Shown one piece after another: positions 1 through 8,175 of a DNA stretch of 64,000 nucleotides (within the stretch, counting starts at the first letter, position 1; each line of letters starts with the position of its first letter). The notes under the pieces were generated by a model. That model was not told the DNA's origin, made no database searches, and worked only from the letters and a program-made list of their open reading frames with translations. Position numbers and translations under genes: made by a program. Source of the stretch: Acetomicrobium sp. S15 = DSM 107314 (GTDB lineage Bacteria > Synergistota > Synergistia > Synergistales > Thermosynergistaceae); contig NZ_JADEVE010000336.1 in NCBI RefSeq assembly GCF_016125955.1, positions 62,001-126,000 on the forward strand, written 5' to 3'.

Positions 1-346
1 GCTCCTCAAGCGGCGGTGCGAGGCTGTAAAAAGGGCCGGCGTAAAGCCGGAAGAGGGGCTCGTTTTGCTTTTTATGGACGTCCGACGGGCGATTCGATGG
101 CTGGACAAGAGAGGGTATTCCTTCAGTGTAGTCTTTGCCGATCCGCCTTACGATTCATCTTGGGCTATCGAGACGCTTAAACTGCTCGCGTCGAAAAGAG
201 GTCTCGTCCGCCCCGGCGGCGTTATAATGTTGGAGAGGTCGAGCAGGGAGATAATGGACGGCATACCCGAATGCCTTCAACTTGTCGACGAGAGGCGGTA
301 CGGCGATACCGTCCTTTCGACGTTTAGATTCGTCGAGGAGGATTGA
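1..346 (+). CDS. rsmD: 16S rRNA (guanine966-N2)-methyltransferase RsmD, C-terminal part
   Basis: The 5' end lies outside the window; the reading frame is open from base 2 and stops with TGA at 344-346. The visible 114 codons contain the DPPY catalytic motif of N2-guanine/adenine methyltransferases at bases 140-151, followed by a typical RsmD ending (a glycine-rich turn, then a LERS-type strand). RsmD methylates a guanine of 16S rRNA during assembly of the small ribosomal subunit. The coaD start lies 1 base downstream and its ribosome binding site is inside the last rsmD codons. The rsmD-coaD pair is widespread in bacteria, which supports both names. Confidence 0.85.
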   Translation, partial: LLKRRCEAVKRAGVKPEEGLVLLFMDVRRAIRWLDKRGYSFSVVFADPPYDSSWAIETLKLLASKRGLVRPGGVIMLERSSREIMDGIPECLQLVDERRYGDTVLSTFRFVEED

Positions 347-347
347 T

Positions 348-830
348 TTGGTAAAGGCGGTCTATCCCGGATCTTTCGATCCTATAACGAATGGGCACGT
401 TTATATAGCAGAGAGGGCCGCCTCTCTCTTCGATGAGCTCGTCGTGGCCATCCTCGTAAACCTGCAAAAGAAGGCCACCTTCACCGTCGACGAGCGCTCC
501 TCCATGGCGCGCGAGGCTCTTATTCATCTACCCAACGTAAAGGTCAAGGCTTTCGACGGGCTCCTCGTCGACTTCATGCGCCAAGAGAGAAGCCGCGCCA
601 TCATCAGGGGGCTGCGGGCCCTTTCAGACTTCGAATACGAATTCCAGCTGGCTCAGATGAACCGGGAGCTCGCCCCGGAGATCGAGACGCTCTTCATAGT
701 GACGGAAGCCAGATATTCATACCTTTCGAGCAGCGTCGTGAAAGAAGTCTTCAGCTTCGGCGGCGCTATCCAGGATATGGTGCCGCCTGGCGTATACAGG
801 CGGCTGCGCGAGAAGTTCCCTCGTTTTTAG
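348..830 (+). CDS. coaD: phosphopantetheine adenylyltransferase CoaD
   Basis: This 160-residue protein matches CoaD in length and begins with the family signature: YPGSFDPITNGH holds the first nucleotide-binding strand and the T/HxGH-type catalytic motif. The later YSYLSSSVVKE segment is the second conserved nucleotide-binding motif. CoaD transfers AMP from ATP to 4'-phosphopantetheine, the penultimate step of coenzyme A synthesis, in the cytoplasm. I chose the TTG at 348 because GAGGAGG at 335-341 sits 6 bases upstream and because the product then begins MVKAVYPGSF as in the family; an in-frame start at 282 would add residues that only shadow rsmD. It is translationally coupled to rsmD. Confidence 0.95.
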   Translation: MVKAVYPGSFDPITNGHVYIAERAASLFDELVVAILVNLQKKATFTVDERSSMAREALIHLPNVKVKAFDGLLVDFMRQERSRAIIRGLRALSDFEYEFQLAQMNRELAPEIETLFIVTEARYSYLSSSVVKEVFSFGGAIQDMVPPGVYRRLREKFPRF

Positions 831-838
831 TAGTTGTC

Positions 839-2053
839 TCAAGGGTCCATGACGGGCGTGCTTCTCGTCTCGCGGCCCGGGTCTGGGCTATCGACGAGGA
901 GTTCCCACATTTCAGACGCCCGGCGTTCCAGGGCTAACATATCAGAGGCATAGCGGTTTTCGGGAAGCGATGCCCTGCTTATTACGGGGAGCCTGGCTGT
1001 CGAGCGCATCTGTTTGAGGATGGCCCTTCCACAACCGTCAGCCCCTATAAGCCGTATGTAGGCAGGGCCTAAGCGTTGGTAAGCTCTGTTAGTCCAGTGA
1101 TTCACCCCGAGGAGGATGTGGATGAGGTGGCGCTGCAATCGCCCCCGGGGATAGCGCCGGCATGCCAGGCTTGAAATCAGCTCCTCGAAGCTGCGACACT
1201 TCCACGCCTCCCTTAGGATGCGCTTTTCGAGCCCCTCTTTCATCTCGGCATATCCCTTCAGCTCTGACGCCTCTGAGCGGATGATTACAGTCCGCACCAT
1301 GCGCCACAGCCTGTCCCAGGAATAAAAAAGCCTTCCTTCGGCAGCGCATCGGCGCAGGATTGTCATGGTCGACGGAGGGACCGAATCAGAAACCTCGTCC
1401 CATTTACCATGCCATAGCGAGCGCCTTACGGCTGTGGCGCTGGCCGTAGGTCCGGGTTTAATATCGTGGTAAAGGGCCCCGATGCGCTCGACGGGGACAA
1501 CTTCAATGGGATAGCCCTTTTCCCTTATCCTTTTCATGTATGCGATGGCCAGGATGTTGTTCGATTGAGACATCACGGCGAATGCACCAGGGAGGAGCGA
1601 ATCCACGGCGCGGGCTTGAGATTCCACGAAGGAACAGCCTTGGGATAGCATTTGACGCAATGCATCCTTGAATGGCTGCGTCTCGTGAGTTAGAATATCT
1701 ACGATCGCTTCAACGTTTGGATCTTTTGCGTTTTCCATCCCGAATGCTAAGTGGGAGACGATGCCTGTGGAAGCCAAAATGTCTATCGCTCCTGCCGCGA
1801 AGACGCCTGCGTTATGGCAGGAAAAGGCTGTGGGCAACTCCAGGACGAGATTAGCTCCAGAGGCGAGAGCCATGCGCGCTCGTTCCCACTTGTCTGCTAT
1901 CGCCGGTTCTCCCCGTTGGACGAAGTGCGAAGAAAGCACTACGACTACCGCGTCCGCTTTTACGATCTCCCTTGCTCGGGAGAGATGAAAGGCATGGCCG
2001 TTATGGAGGGGATTGTATTCCGCCACGATTCCTACCACGCGAGGGAGGTTCAT
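839..2053 (-). CDS. tmcAL: TmcAL/YlbM-type tRNA(Met) cytidine acetate ligase
   Basis: A 404-residue nucleotidyltransferase-like protein beginning with VGIVAEYNPLHNGH, the HIGH-like ATP-binding motif of the YlbM family, followed by the conserved SSHFVQRGEPA and NLVLELP segments. In Bacillus subtilis this family (TmcAL) activates acetate with ATP and acetylates cytidine 34 of elongator tRNA(Met). The length matches the family (about 400). It is convergent with coaD, with 8 bases between the two stops, and divergent from the acetate kinase gene, which uses the same substrate. The role is taken from the family. Confidence 0.85.
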   Translation of the reverse strand: MNLPRVVGIVAEYNPLHNGHAFHLSRAREIVKADAVVVVLSSHFVQRGEPAIADKWERARMALASGANLVLELPTAFSCHNAGVFAAGAIDILASTGIVSHLAFGMENAKDPNVEAIVDILTHETQPFKDALRQMLSQGCSFVESQARAVDSLLPGAFAVMSQSNNILAIAYMKRIREKGYPIEVVPVERIGALYHDIKPGPTASATAVRRSLWHGKWDEVSDSVPPSTMTILRRCAAEGRLFYSWDRLWRMVRTVIIRSEASELKGYAEMKEGLEKRILREAWKCRSFEELISSLACRRYPRGRLQRHLIHILLGVNHWTNRAYQRLGPAYIRLIGADGCGRAILKQMRSTARLPVISRASLPENRYASDMLALERRASEMWELLVDSPDPGRETRSTPVMDP

Positions 2054-2141
2054 TTTCTACTCGTCCTCCTCGATGAGCTCAAGTGACAGGAAACATTGTA
2101 CCCTCCTTTGAGAATAACTAAAAGCTGGGAGGTCGTATCTA

Positions 2142-3347
2142 ATGAAGGTGTTGGTATTGAATTGCGGGAGTTCTTCCATCAAGTATCAGGTTTTTGACAT
2201 GCGGACAGAAGAGGTGTTGGCAAAGGGGCTCATCGAGCGCGTAGGTATAGAGGGGTCCAGGATCAAACACCAGAACATGAGGGCGGAGGAGCTCAAGCAG
2301 GATGTGAGCGTGCCAAACCATAAAGTCGGTGTCAAACTGCTGCTGGACCTGCTCGTCGACGAGACGCATGGCGTGCTGAAGAGCCTGGACGAGATTGTAG
2401 CCGTAGGACATCGCGTCGTCCACGGAGGAGAGGCCTTTGCGAGGTCGGTAATCGTGAGCAAGGAGGTTTTGGACGCTGTGGAGGACTGCGTGCCTTTGGC
2501 CCCCCTCCATAATCCGGCCAACCTCATGGGGATAAGGGCTATGATGGATACGCTGCCGAATGTGCCACAAGTGGCAGTATTCGATACGGCATTCCATCAA
2601 ACAATGCCGCCTCATGCCTATATGTTTGGTCTGCCTTACCGCTGCTACAAGGAGTACAAGGTGAGGCGTTACGGCTTCCACGGCACCAGCCATTATTATG
2701 TGGCCAACAGGGCTGCCGAAATGCTCGGGCGGCCGGTGGAGGATTTGAAGATCGTCACATGTCATTTGGGCAACGGCAGTTCTCTGACGGCTGTTGACGG
2801 AGGCAAGTCGGTAGACACCTCTTTGGGCTTCGGCACCGTCCCGGGTGTCATTATGGGGACGAGGTCCGGCGATTTGGACCCGACTGCGATCCTGTACATC
2901 ATGGAGCAGGAAGGACTTGACTCCAAAGCCATGAGCCATATCCTCCACAAGGAGAGCGGTCTCTTGGGCCTCACCGGCATAAGCAGCGATTTGAGGGATG
3001 TGGAAGCGGCAGCTGAGTCTCAAAACGAACGGGCCCTCTTGGCCATTGAGATGCTGGCTTACGGGGTGCGGAAATACATAGGGGCCTATGCTGCGGCGAT
3101 GGGCGGGCTCGATGCGATCGTCTTCACGGCCGGCATAGGTGAGAACTCGGATGTCATACGCGCCAAGGCGTGCGAGGGTTTGGCCTTTTTGGGCGCCAAG
3201 CTGGATTCGAATAAAAACAAGGTGCGCGGAAAGGAAGCCTTTATCAGCACTGACGATTCAAAGGTCGCCATCCTGGTGGTTCCCACAAATGAAGAACTGG
3301 TGATCGCTCGCGACACCTGGGCTTTGGTCTCCGATGCCGCTCGATAA
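2142..3347 (+). CDS. ackA: acetate kinase
   Basis: A full-length acetate kinase of 401 residues. It starts with VLVLNCGSSSIKYQ (phosphate-binding strand of the ASKHA fold), followed by GHRVVHGG, DTAFHQTMP, RYGFHGTSH, HLGNGSS and the C-terminal FTAGIGENS motif. It converts acetyl phosphate and ADP to acetate and ATP, or the reverse. The start at 2142 is preceded by GGGAGG at 2128-2133. No pta gene is adjacent. In this setting it is likely the ATP-yielding step of acetate-forming fermentation downstream of 2-oxoacid oxidation. It is divergent from tmcAL, with 88 bases between the starts. Confidence 0.97.
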   Translation: MKVLVLNCGSSSIKYQVFDMRTEEVLAKGLIERVGIEGSRIKHQNMRAEELKQDVSVPNHKVGVKLLLDLLVDETHGVLKSLDEIVAVGHRVVHGGEAFARSVIVSKEVLDAVEDCVPLAPLHNPANLMGIRAMMDTLPNVPQVAVFDTAFHQTMPPHAYMFGLPYRCYKEYKVRRYGFHGTSHYYVANRAAEMLGRPVEDLKIVTCHLGNGSSLTAVDGGKSVDTSLGFGTVPGVIMGTRSGDLDPTAILYIMEQEGLDSKAMSHILHKESGLLGLTGISSDLRDVEAAAESQNERALLAIEMLAYGVRKYIGAYAAAMGGLDAIVFTAGIGENSDVIRAKACEGLAFLGAKLDSNKNKVRGKEAFISTDDSKVAILVVPTNEELVIARDTWALVSDAAR

Positions 3348-3375
3348 ATGTCGTTTCTAAACGGGGGATCCGGTC

Positions 3376-3744
3376 ACGATTTGCGGCATAGGCGTTGACA
3401 TCTGTTCTATTTCCCGCATCGAGAGGGCGCTGACAAGAGACGGTTTCCTTAAAAAAGCCTTTGTGCCCGAGGAGATCGAGTACGCTCGCCGTAAACGCCG
3501 TCCTGCTGTGCATCTTGCGTCGGCCTTCGCAGCGCGCGAGGCGCTTGCCAAAGCTTCAGGCTTGGGCCTTGCCAAGATGGGACTTCGTGAGGCTTGGGTG
3601 AGAAGGGATGAGGTAGGTGGTCCTCGAATTTGCCTTTCGCCCGCTCTCGAAGAGGAGTTCGCCAAAAAGGGGATTCGTAAAATTTGGCTAAGTATAAGCC
3701 ACGAAGGCGATTTTGCCGTCGCTGTGGTGGTATTGGAGGATTAG
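3376..3744 (+). CDS. acpS: holo-[acyl-carrier-protein] synthase AcpS (non-canonical start)
   Basis: The frame encodes CGIGVDICSISRIERAL, the N-terminal strand of AcpS with the magnesium-binding Asp, then the FAAREALAKA helix with the second metal-binding acidic residue, and ISHEGDFAVAVVVLE at the end. AcpS moves 4'-phosphopantetheine from CoA to acyl carrier protein. No ATG, GTG or TTG lies between the in-frame stop at 3358-3360 and the essential GVD motif. Aligned with Bacillus AcpS (MIYGIGLD), ACG at 3376 takes the place of the initiator ATG; ATT at 3379 is the alternative. A G-rich stretch (3363-3367) could act as a weak ribosome binding site. The length from 3376 is 122 residues, normal for the family. 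The first canonical start (GTG 3463) would remove the active site. Confidence 0.8.
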   Translation, partial: TICGIGVDICSISRIERALTRDGFLKKAFVPEEIEYARRKRRPAVHLASAFAAREALAKASGLGLAKMGLREAWVRRDEVGGPRICLSPALEEEFAKKGIRKIWLSISHEGDFAVAVVVLED

Positions 3745-3748
3745 GCGC

Positions 3749-5281
3749 ATGATCGGACTCTATAGCGCTGAAGCAGCGAGGGCCTGTGACGAGCAGGCCG
3801 CAAGTCTCCTCGGTTTTTCTGGCGCGGTGATGATGGAAAATGCCGGAAGGAACGCTACGGATGCGCTTTTGGAGGAATTCCCCGGTATCGACGAGGTGTG
3901 CATTTTTGCCGGACCTGGAAATAACGGCGGCGACGGATTCGTAATAGCGCGTCACCTCCTCGTTCGAGGCATACGTTCCACCGTTATTTTAGCTTTCCCA
4001 GAAGAGCGATCTAAAGGCGATGCGGCGCTGAACCTCGCCATAGCAAGGCGATGCGGGATTCCGATTTTATCCTCTCGTGAAATGTCCGACGAGGCAATAA
4101 GCGAGATCGTGTCCAGATCCGACCTCGTAGTTGACGCCCTGCTTGGCACGGGAAGTTCCGGACCACCGAGGGGCGAAATTGGGCGATTGATACGTCTGAC
4201 GCCCAAAGCCAGGCGCGTAGCTGCCGTGGACATACCGAGCGGCATAGACGCGTCAACTGGGGCTGTGGCGGCTGAGGCGGTGTGGGCAGATCTCACAATT
4301 ACCATGCTAATTCCAAAGGTGGGGCTTTTCGTGATGCCGGGGGCGGATTACGCAGGCAAGGTCTCAGTGGTAGATATAGGAGTTCCGCTCGAATCCTTGT
4401 CGCTGCCGGCTGCCGAGGTCAATGCCATAGAAAGGCTCGATGCTGCGCGCATGCTTCCTCCTCGTCCCATGAATATGCATAAGGGAGACAGAGGTTGCGT
4501 GGCGATAGTCGGCGGTTCGTCCATCTATAAGGGAGCCCCGCTGCTGGCCGCGCTGGGCGCCCTCAGGGGCGGAGCGGGGATAGCGTTATTGGTGCTCCCG
4601 GAGGAGATTTCTATGCCGCTGGCTGCCGCGCTGCCGGAAGCCATCATCTTGCCTGCACCGTCTCGCGAGGGCGGTTTGGCTCAAGAGGCGTGGGAGGGCG
4701 TTATAGTTCCGTGGTCTAAGAGGATAGATGCTCTCGTAATAGGTCCCGGCATGGGACGCGGCAAAGAGGCGATGGCCTTGGTGAGGCGCGTCTGGGATGA
4801 ATGGAGAGGCCCGATGGTGGTCGATGCCGATGCTCTGTATTGCTTGAGTCAATCCGGAGAATTGCATCGCAGAGACGACGTGATGCTTACGCCTCACGAG
4901 GCTGAAGCCGCGAGATTGTTGGAGAGCGATGCGTCATCCGTTGGCAATGCCCGCCTTGCTGCGGTCAAGGCGCTCGCCGAGCGATACGGGCCCGCACTGT
5001 TGAAGGGTCCTCGCACGCTGATCTGCGATGGCCGACAGACAGCGGTGATTTTAGAAGGTCATCAGGCGCTATCCGTTCCGGGGTCCGGCGACGTGTTGAG
5101 CGGCCTGGTCGGCGCCTTCATGGCAATGGGGCTTTCTCCTTATGAAGCCGGCGTCGTCGGTGCTCACATCCACGGCAGGGTCGGAACTATTTTGTACGAA
5201 GAGGGCGGATTCGACGGCCACTTGGCCAGGGAGATAGCGGACCATATCCCACGGGTCGTTGAGGAGCTGCGCTATGTATAA
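3749..5281 (+). CDS. nnr: bifunctional NAD(P)H-hydrate epimerase / ADP-dependent dehydratase
   Basis: A 510-residue fusion of two repair enzymes. Residues about 1-210 form the YjeF_N epimerase domain, with GPGNNGGDGFVIARHL as the NAD(P)HX-binding loop. Residues about 225-505 form the ribokinase-like dehydratase domain with VIGPGMGRG, VVDADAL, LTPHEAEAARL and the catalytic GSGDVLSG motif. Together they convert damaged hydrated NADH/NADPH back to the active cofactors. The start ATG at 3749 follows GGAGG at 3735-3739; upstream codons of the open frame overlap acpS and are not needed. Only 4 bases separate it from the acpS stop, and the acpS-nnr pairing is common in bacteria. Confidence 0.95.
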   Translation: MIGLYSAEAARACDEQAASLLGFSGAVMMENAGRNATDALLEEFPGIDEVCIFAGPGNNGGDGFVIARHLLVRGIRSTVILAFPEERSKGDAALNLAIARRCGIPILSSREMSDEAISEIVSRSDLVVDALLGTGSSGPPRGEIGRLIRLTPKARRVAAVDIPSGIDASTGAVAAEAVWADLTITMLIPKVGLFVMPGADYAGKVSVVDIGVPLESLSLPAAEVNAIERLDAARMLPPRPMNMHKGDRGCVAIVGGSSIYKGAPLLAALGALRGGAGIALLVLPEEISMPLAAALPEAIILPAPSREGGLAQEAWEGVIVPWSKRIDALVIGPGMGRGKEAMALVRRVWDEWRGPMVVDADALYCLSQSGELHRRDDVMLTPHEAEAARLLESDASSVGNARLAAVKALAERYGPALLKGPRTLICDGRQTAVILEGHQALSVPGSGDVLSGLVGAFMAMGLSPYEAGVVGAHIHGRVGTILYEEGGFDGHLAREIADHIPRVVEELRYV

Positions 5282-5507
5282 ACGCAGGCACAAGATCGAT
5301 TGGGATGAGGAATTCAAAAAGACCACCCGCAGCCGTTTGAGGGGCGTCAGGGCTACGGCTGTGGCGTTTGTGGCTGTAATCTTATTTTTAGCCGCTGTAA
5401 AGGTTACCCATAGAGAACTTCCCATGGGTGAGCTATTTTTGGTGATGGGCGGGCTCGCTGCAGGTACATTTATACTCATTTTGTTGGGCAGAAGGAGCAG
5501 CAAATAA
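5274..5507 (+). CDS. small two-helix membrane protein, unknown
   Basis: I do not recognise this 77-residue protein. It has a very basic and acidic hydrophilic N-terminus (about residues 1-26), a hydrophobic helix at about 27-43, a short polar turn, a second hydrophobic helix at about 55-71 and a basic RRSSK end. This predicts a hairpin in the inner membrane with both ends in the cytoplasm. The start ATG overlaps the last codons of nnr by 8 bases and the stop overlaps the tsaE start (TAATG), so it is translated with its neighbours. The tight coupling on both sides argues that it is real. No function can be assigned. Confidence 0.7.
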   Translation: MYKRRHKIDWDEEFKKTTRSRLRGVRATAVAFVAVILFLAAVKVTHRELPMGELFLVMGGLAAGTFILILLGRRSSK

Positions 5508-6025
5508 TGGGGGTAGCTCCTGAAGGGATGACGCCTTTTCATTTCGTCTCGCACTCAGAGGTCGAGACGATTTTTATGGGTACGCATATCGGCGCGGTGC
5601 TGTATCCGGGATTGGCGGTGTTATTGGAAGGAGAGCTCGGCACTGGCAAGACGACGTTAGTCCGCGGCATGGCGGAGAGCCTCGGTATTTCGGGCGTGCG
5701 AAGCCCGTCTTTTACGATAATCAACGAATACGAAGGCAGAGAGCGCGTTGCTCACGTCGATCTCTTTCGCCTGAGCTCAGATGAGGTGGAAATGCTCGGG
5801 TTGGAGGAATATCTCGACGGAGGGTATATTTTGCTCGTGGAATGGCCCGCACCGGCTCTGAAGGAACGCCTCTCGGAATATTGGAGTGTGACGATCGAGT
5901 TTCTCCCACAAGAGGGCGAGTGCGCGAGGAGGATATCAATATATGCCTGCGGCGAGAGAGCCTGTGAAGCTCTAAGAAACGCTTGTGAGCGCCTTTGTAA
6001 GGTGACGAAACGACAATGGCGTTAG
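5507..6025 (+). CDS. tsaE: tRNA threonylcarbamoyladenosine synthesis ATPase TsaE
   Basis: A 172-residue P-loop protein with Walker A GTGKTTL at about residues 45-51, followed by RSPSFTIINEY and HVDLFRLS (switch region and Walker B-like Asp) and LVEWP near residue 110, all typical of TsaE/YjeE. TsaE binds the TsaB-TsaD complex and supplies ATP hydrolysis for t6A37 modification of tRNAs that read ANN codons. It overlaps the preceding small membrane gene by 1 base and the tsaB start by 10 bases. TsaE is usually about 150 residues; here there is a Cys- and Arg-rich C-terminal extension of about 20 residues. Confidence 0.93.
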   Translation: MGVAPEGMTPFHFVSHSEVETIFMGTHIGAVLYPGLAVLLEGELGTGKTTLVRGMAESLGISGVRSPSFTIINEYEGRERVAHVDLFRLSSDEVEMLGLEEYLDGGYILLVEWPAPALKERLSEYWSVTIEFLPQEGECARRISIYACGERACEALRNACERLCKVTKRQWR

Positions 6026-6687
6026 TGCTTGGCATAGATTGTTCTACTCTATGGACTTGTGTGGGCTGCGTTCAGGGTGGCTCCCTTTTGGGCGAGATCA
6101 ATGTGAACCTGGGCAGGAAAGAGGCTTCCTCCCTTCCGCTGCTCGTTCAAAACCTCTTGAGGTCGGTCGACAAAGGGTTTTTAGACATAGATCTGATATC
6201 CGTCACCACTGGCCCCGGATATTTCACGGGTCTCAGAGTTGGCGTGTCTTACGCTTGTGCGCTGGCGGAGGGATTGGGCGTCTCCGTCGTTTCGGTCTCG
6301 TCGCTCGAGGCCATAGCCTTTGATCTTTTGGAGGAGGGAGCCCTGGTCGTCCCGGTAATTTGGGCCAGGGGGAAATATGCGTACGCCGCGGCTTACACCA
6401 TGAAAGAAGGGGAGGTGGAAGCCGTTATATCTCCTGTCTCCCTGTTGTTTGATACATTAGAAAAAAGCGTGAAAAATGTTGATCGTAGTAAAAGAATCGC
6501 GTGGGTAGGGGATGATTTAGCGAGGTTTCCAGCGCCCGCGGTCGGGGAGCGCCTCTTAAATCGTCACGGGTGCAGGGGAAGCAGCGTGGCGCTAATAGGA
6601 GAAAGGAGACGAGATCTTGCACTCTCTCCTGATGCTGTGCGCATCCTTTATCTGAGAGAACCTCAAATTGGACCGACGAAAGAATAG
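6016..6687 (+). CDS. tsaB: tRNA threonylcarbamoyladenosine synthesis protein TsaB
   Basis: A 223-residue ASKHA-fold protein that starts with LVLGIDCSTLWT and contains SVTTGPGYFTGLRVGVSYA, the diagnostic TsaB motif. TsaB is a catalytically inactive paralogue of TsaD and acts as a scaffold for TsaD and TsaE in t6A formation. It overlaps tsaE by 10 bases and ends the acpS-nnr-tsaE-tsaB run. The partners tsaD and tsaC are not in the window. The C-terminal third (residues about 150-223) is divergent, as is usual in this family. Confidence 0.9.
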   Translation: MALVLGIDCSTLWTCVGCVQGGSLLGEINVNLGRKEASSLPLLVQNLLRSVDKGFLDIDLISVTTGPGYFTGLRVGVSYACALAEGLGVSVVSVSSLEAIAFDLLEEGALVVPVIWARGKYAYAAAYTMKEGEVEAVISPVSLLFDTLEKSVKNVDRSKRIAWVGDDLARFPAPAVGERLLNRHGCRGSSVALIGERRRDLALSPDAVRILYLREPQIGPTKE

Positions 6688-6750
6688 TAGCAATTATCGG
6701 TATTTATTGAAAAGTTTGCCAAAATTTTATACAAGACCTATCATTGCCGC

Positions 6751-6779
6751 TTGATTTATACATTATCCCGTGGCATAAT
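6751..6779 (+). promoter_or_regulatory. probable sigma70-type promoter of korDABC
   Basis: A TTGATT -35 box (6751-6756) is separated by 17 bases from a CATAAT -10 box (6774-6779), in the gap between tsaB and korD. Transcription would begin near 6787 and leave a leader of about 36 bases before the korD ATG. A weaker pair, TTGAAA (6707) and TATACA (6728), lies upstream with a 15-base spacer. Called from the sequence only. Confidence 0.5.
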
Positions 6780-6822
6780 GTTGAAGATTGTGATTACATG
6801 GGCAAATCTGGCGAGGGGGGAG

Positions 6823-7038
6823 ATGGAAAGCGTGGCGAGGAAGTTTTCTGTGACCATCAATACTGCCTGGTGCAAGGGGTGTGGCCTCTGTGTTGCGATC
6901 TGTCCCAAGTCCGTCCTGGAGCTTAACGAGCACATCAAGGCAGAGCCAGTGCGAATGGAAGATTGTATAGGATGTCACCAGTGTGACTATTCGTGTCCGG
7001 ACCTGGCCATCACGGTGACAAAAGAGGGGAGTGATTGA
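6823..7038 (+). CDS. korD: 2-oxoacid:ferredoxin oxidoreductase, ferredoxin (delta) subunit
   Basis: A 71-residue protein with two 4Fe-4S binding motifs, CKGCGLCVAICP and CIGCHQCDYSCP. It is the electron-transfer subunit of a four-subunit 2-oxoacid:ferredoxin oxidoreductase, probably passing electrons from the thiamine site to free ferredoxin. I chose ATG 6823 because GAGGGGGG at 6813-6820 sits just upstream; the frame is open back to 6751, but that part overlaps a good promoter and has no family resemblance. It is the first gene of korDABC, 3 bases before korA. The gene order points to the 2-oxoglutarate class, although other 2-oxoacids are possible. Confidence 0.88.
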   Translation: MESVARKFSVTINTAWCKGCGLCVAICPKSVLELNEHIKAEPVRMEDCIGCHQCDYSCPDLAITVTKEGSD

Positions 7039-7041
7039 GAT

Positions 7042-8175
7042 ATGGCTGAGGTGGCATTTTGGCAAGGCAACAAAGCGATAGCGATGGGAGCTATAGCCGG
7101 CGGATGCACATTTTTTAGCGGCTATCCCATAACCCCGTCTTCGGAGATAGCCGAGACATTAGCGGAGGAATTGCCGAAAATCGGCGGTCGGTTCATCCAG
7201 ATGGAAGACGAAATCGGCGGCATAGCTGCAGCCATAGGGGCGTCCATAGCCGGTCGCAAGGCCATGACAGCCACGTCTGGTCCCGGATTCTCGTTGAAAC
7301 AGGAAAATTTGGGGTTGGCGTATATGGCCGAGATACCGCTCGTGGTGGTCGACATCATGAGAGGCGGTCCGTCTACGGGACTGCCCACCAGGGTATCGCA
7401 GCAAGATGTGATGCAGGCGAGATGGGGGACTCACGGCGATCACGCTACCATAGCCTACGCTCCTTCGTCAGTGCAGGAGTGTTTCGAGCTGACAATAGCA
7501 GCTTTTAATGCGTCTGAGCGCTTCCGTCAACCCGTCATCATATTGGGCGATGAAGTTGTGGGGCACATGAGGGAAAAGATCGTCATCCCAGATGCCGGGT
7601 CGTATCAGGTGGTAAACAGAAAGCGCCCAACTGCAGATCCGGAAGACTTCGTGCCTTATAAGCCCGATCCGAGCGACGATGTTCCGCCGATGGCTTCCTT
7701 TGGAGACGGTTATCGATGGCACGTAACCGGTCTCACTCACGATGAATGGGGTTTTCCCACGGACGAGCCAAGCGAGATCGAAACCAAGATAAAGAGGCTC
7801 GTGCAGAAGGTCAATCGCTTCCGCAAGGATATCGTGCGATACGAGGTTTTTTACGGGGAGGACGCGAAGGTATTGATTGTTTCCTACGGCAGCGTGGCAC
7901 GATCCTCCTTGAGGGCAGTGCGAGAAGCCAGGCAAAAAGGGCTCAAGGTCGGGCACTTCAGACCTATAACGCTTTGGCCCTTTCCTGACGAGGAGCTTAA
8001 AGAACTGGCAAGTCAAGTCGACGTCGTGATAGTGCCCGAACTGAACTGCGGCCAGATGCTCCTCGAGGTCGAAAGAGCCGTAAATGGAAAAGCTCCCGTC
8101 GTGGGCAAGAGCTTGGTAAACGGCGAACTGTTCCAGCCCTCGGATATACTTTCTGCCATCGAGGAGGTGGCTTAG
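7042..8175 (+). CDS. korA: 2-oxoacid:ferredoxin oxidoreductase alpha subunit
   Basis: A 377-residue alpha subunit holding the pyrimidine-binding and transketolase C-like domains. FFSGYPITPSSEIAE near residue 30 and TATSGPGFSL are the standard KorA motifs for binding 2-oxoacid and thiamine diphosphate. The YRWHVTGLTHDEWG segment near residue 225 is typical of the KorA/VorB group. It catalyses oxidative decarboxylation of a 2-oxoacid, probably 2-oxoglutarate, to its acyl-CoA with reduction of ferredoxin. It follows korD after 3 bases and abuts korB without a gap. Substrate choice cannot be read with certainty from sequence. Confidence 0.9.
   Translation: MAEVAFWQGNKAIAMGAIAGGCTFFSGYPITPSSEIAETLAEELPKIGGRFIQMEDEIGGIAAAIGASIAGRKAMTATSGPGFSLKQENLGLAYMAEIPLVVVDIMRGGPSTGLPTRVSQQDVMQARWGTHGDHATIAYAPSSVQECFELTIAAFNASERFRQPVIILGDEVVGHMREKIVIPDAGSYQVVNRKRPTADPEDFVPYKPDPSDDVPPMASFGDGYRWHVTGLTHDEWGFPTDEPSEIETKIKRLVQKVNRFRKDIVRYEVFYGEDAKVLIVSYGSVARSSLRAVREARQKGLKVGHFRPITLWPFPDEELKELASQVDVVIVPELNCGQMLLEVERAVNGKAPVVGKSLVNGELFQPSDILSAIEEVA

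Noticed and set aside
2096-2124. Possible ackA promoter (TTGTAC and an A-rich region)
   Set aside because: No acceptable -10 box is found at normal spacing, so it is not listed.
2139-3023. Minus-strand 294-residue open frame inside ackA
   Set aside because: It is antisense to a complete, well-conserved acetate kinase, has no ribosome binding site of its own and reads as low-quality His/Gln/Arg-rich sequence.
6751-6822. Earlier TTG start of korD at 6751
   Set aside because: It would place the N-terminus over a good promoter, lacks a ribosome binding site and adds residues not seen in the family.
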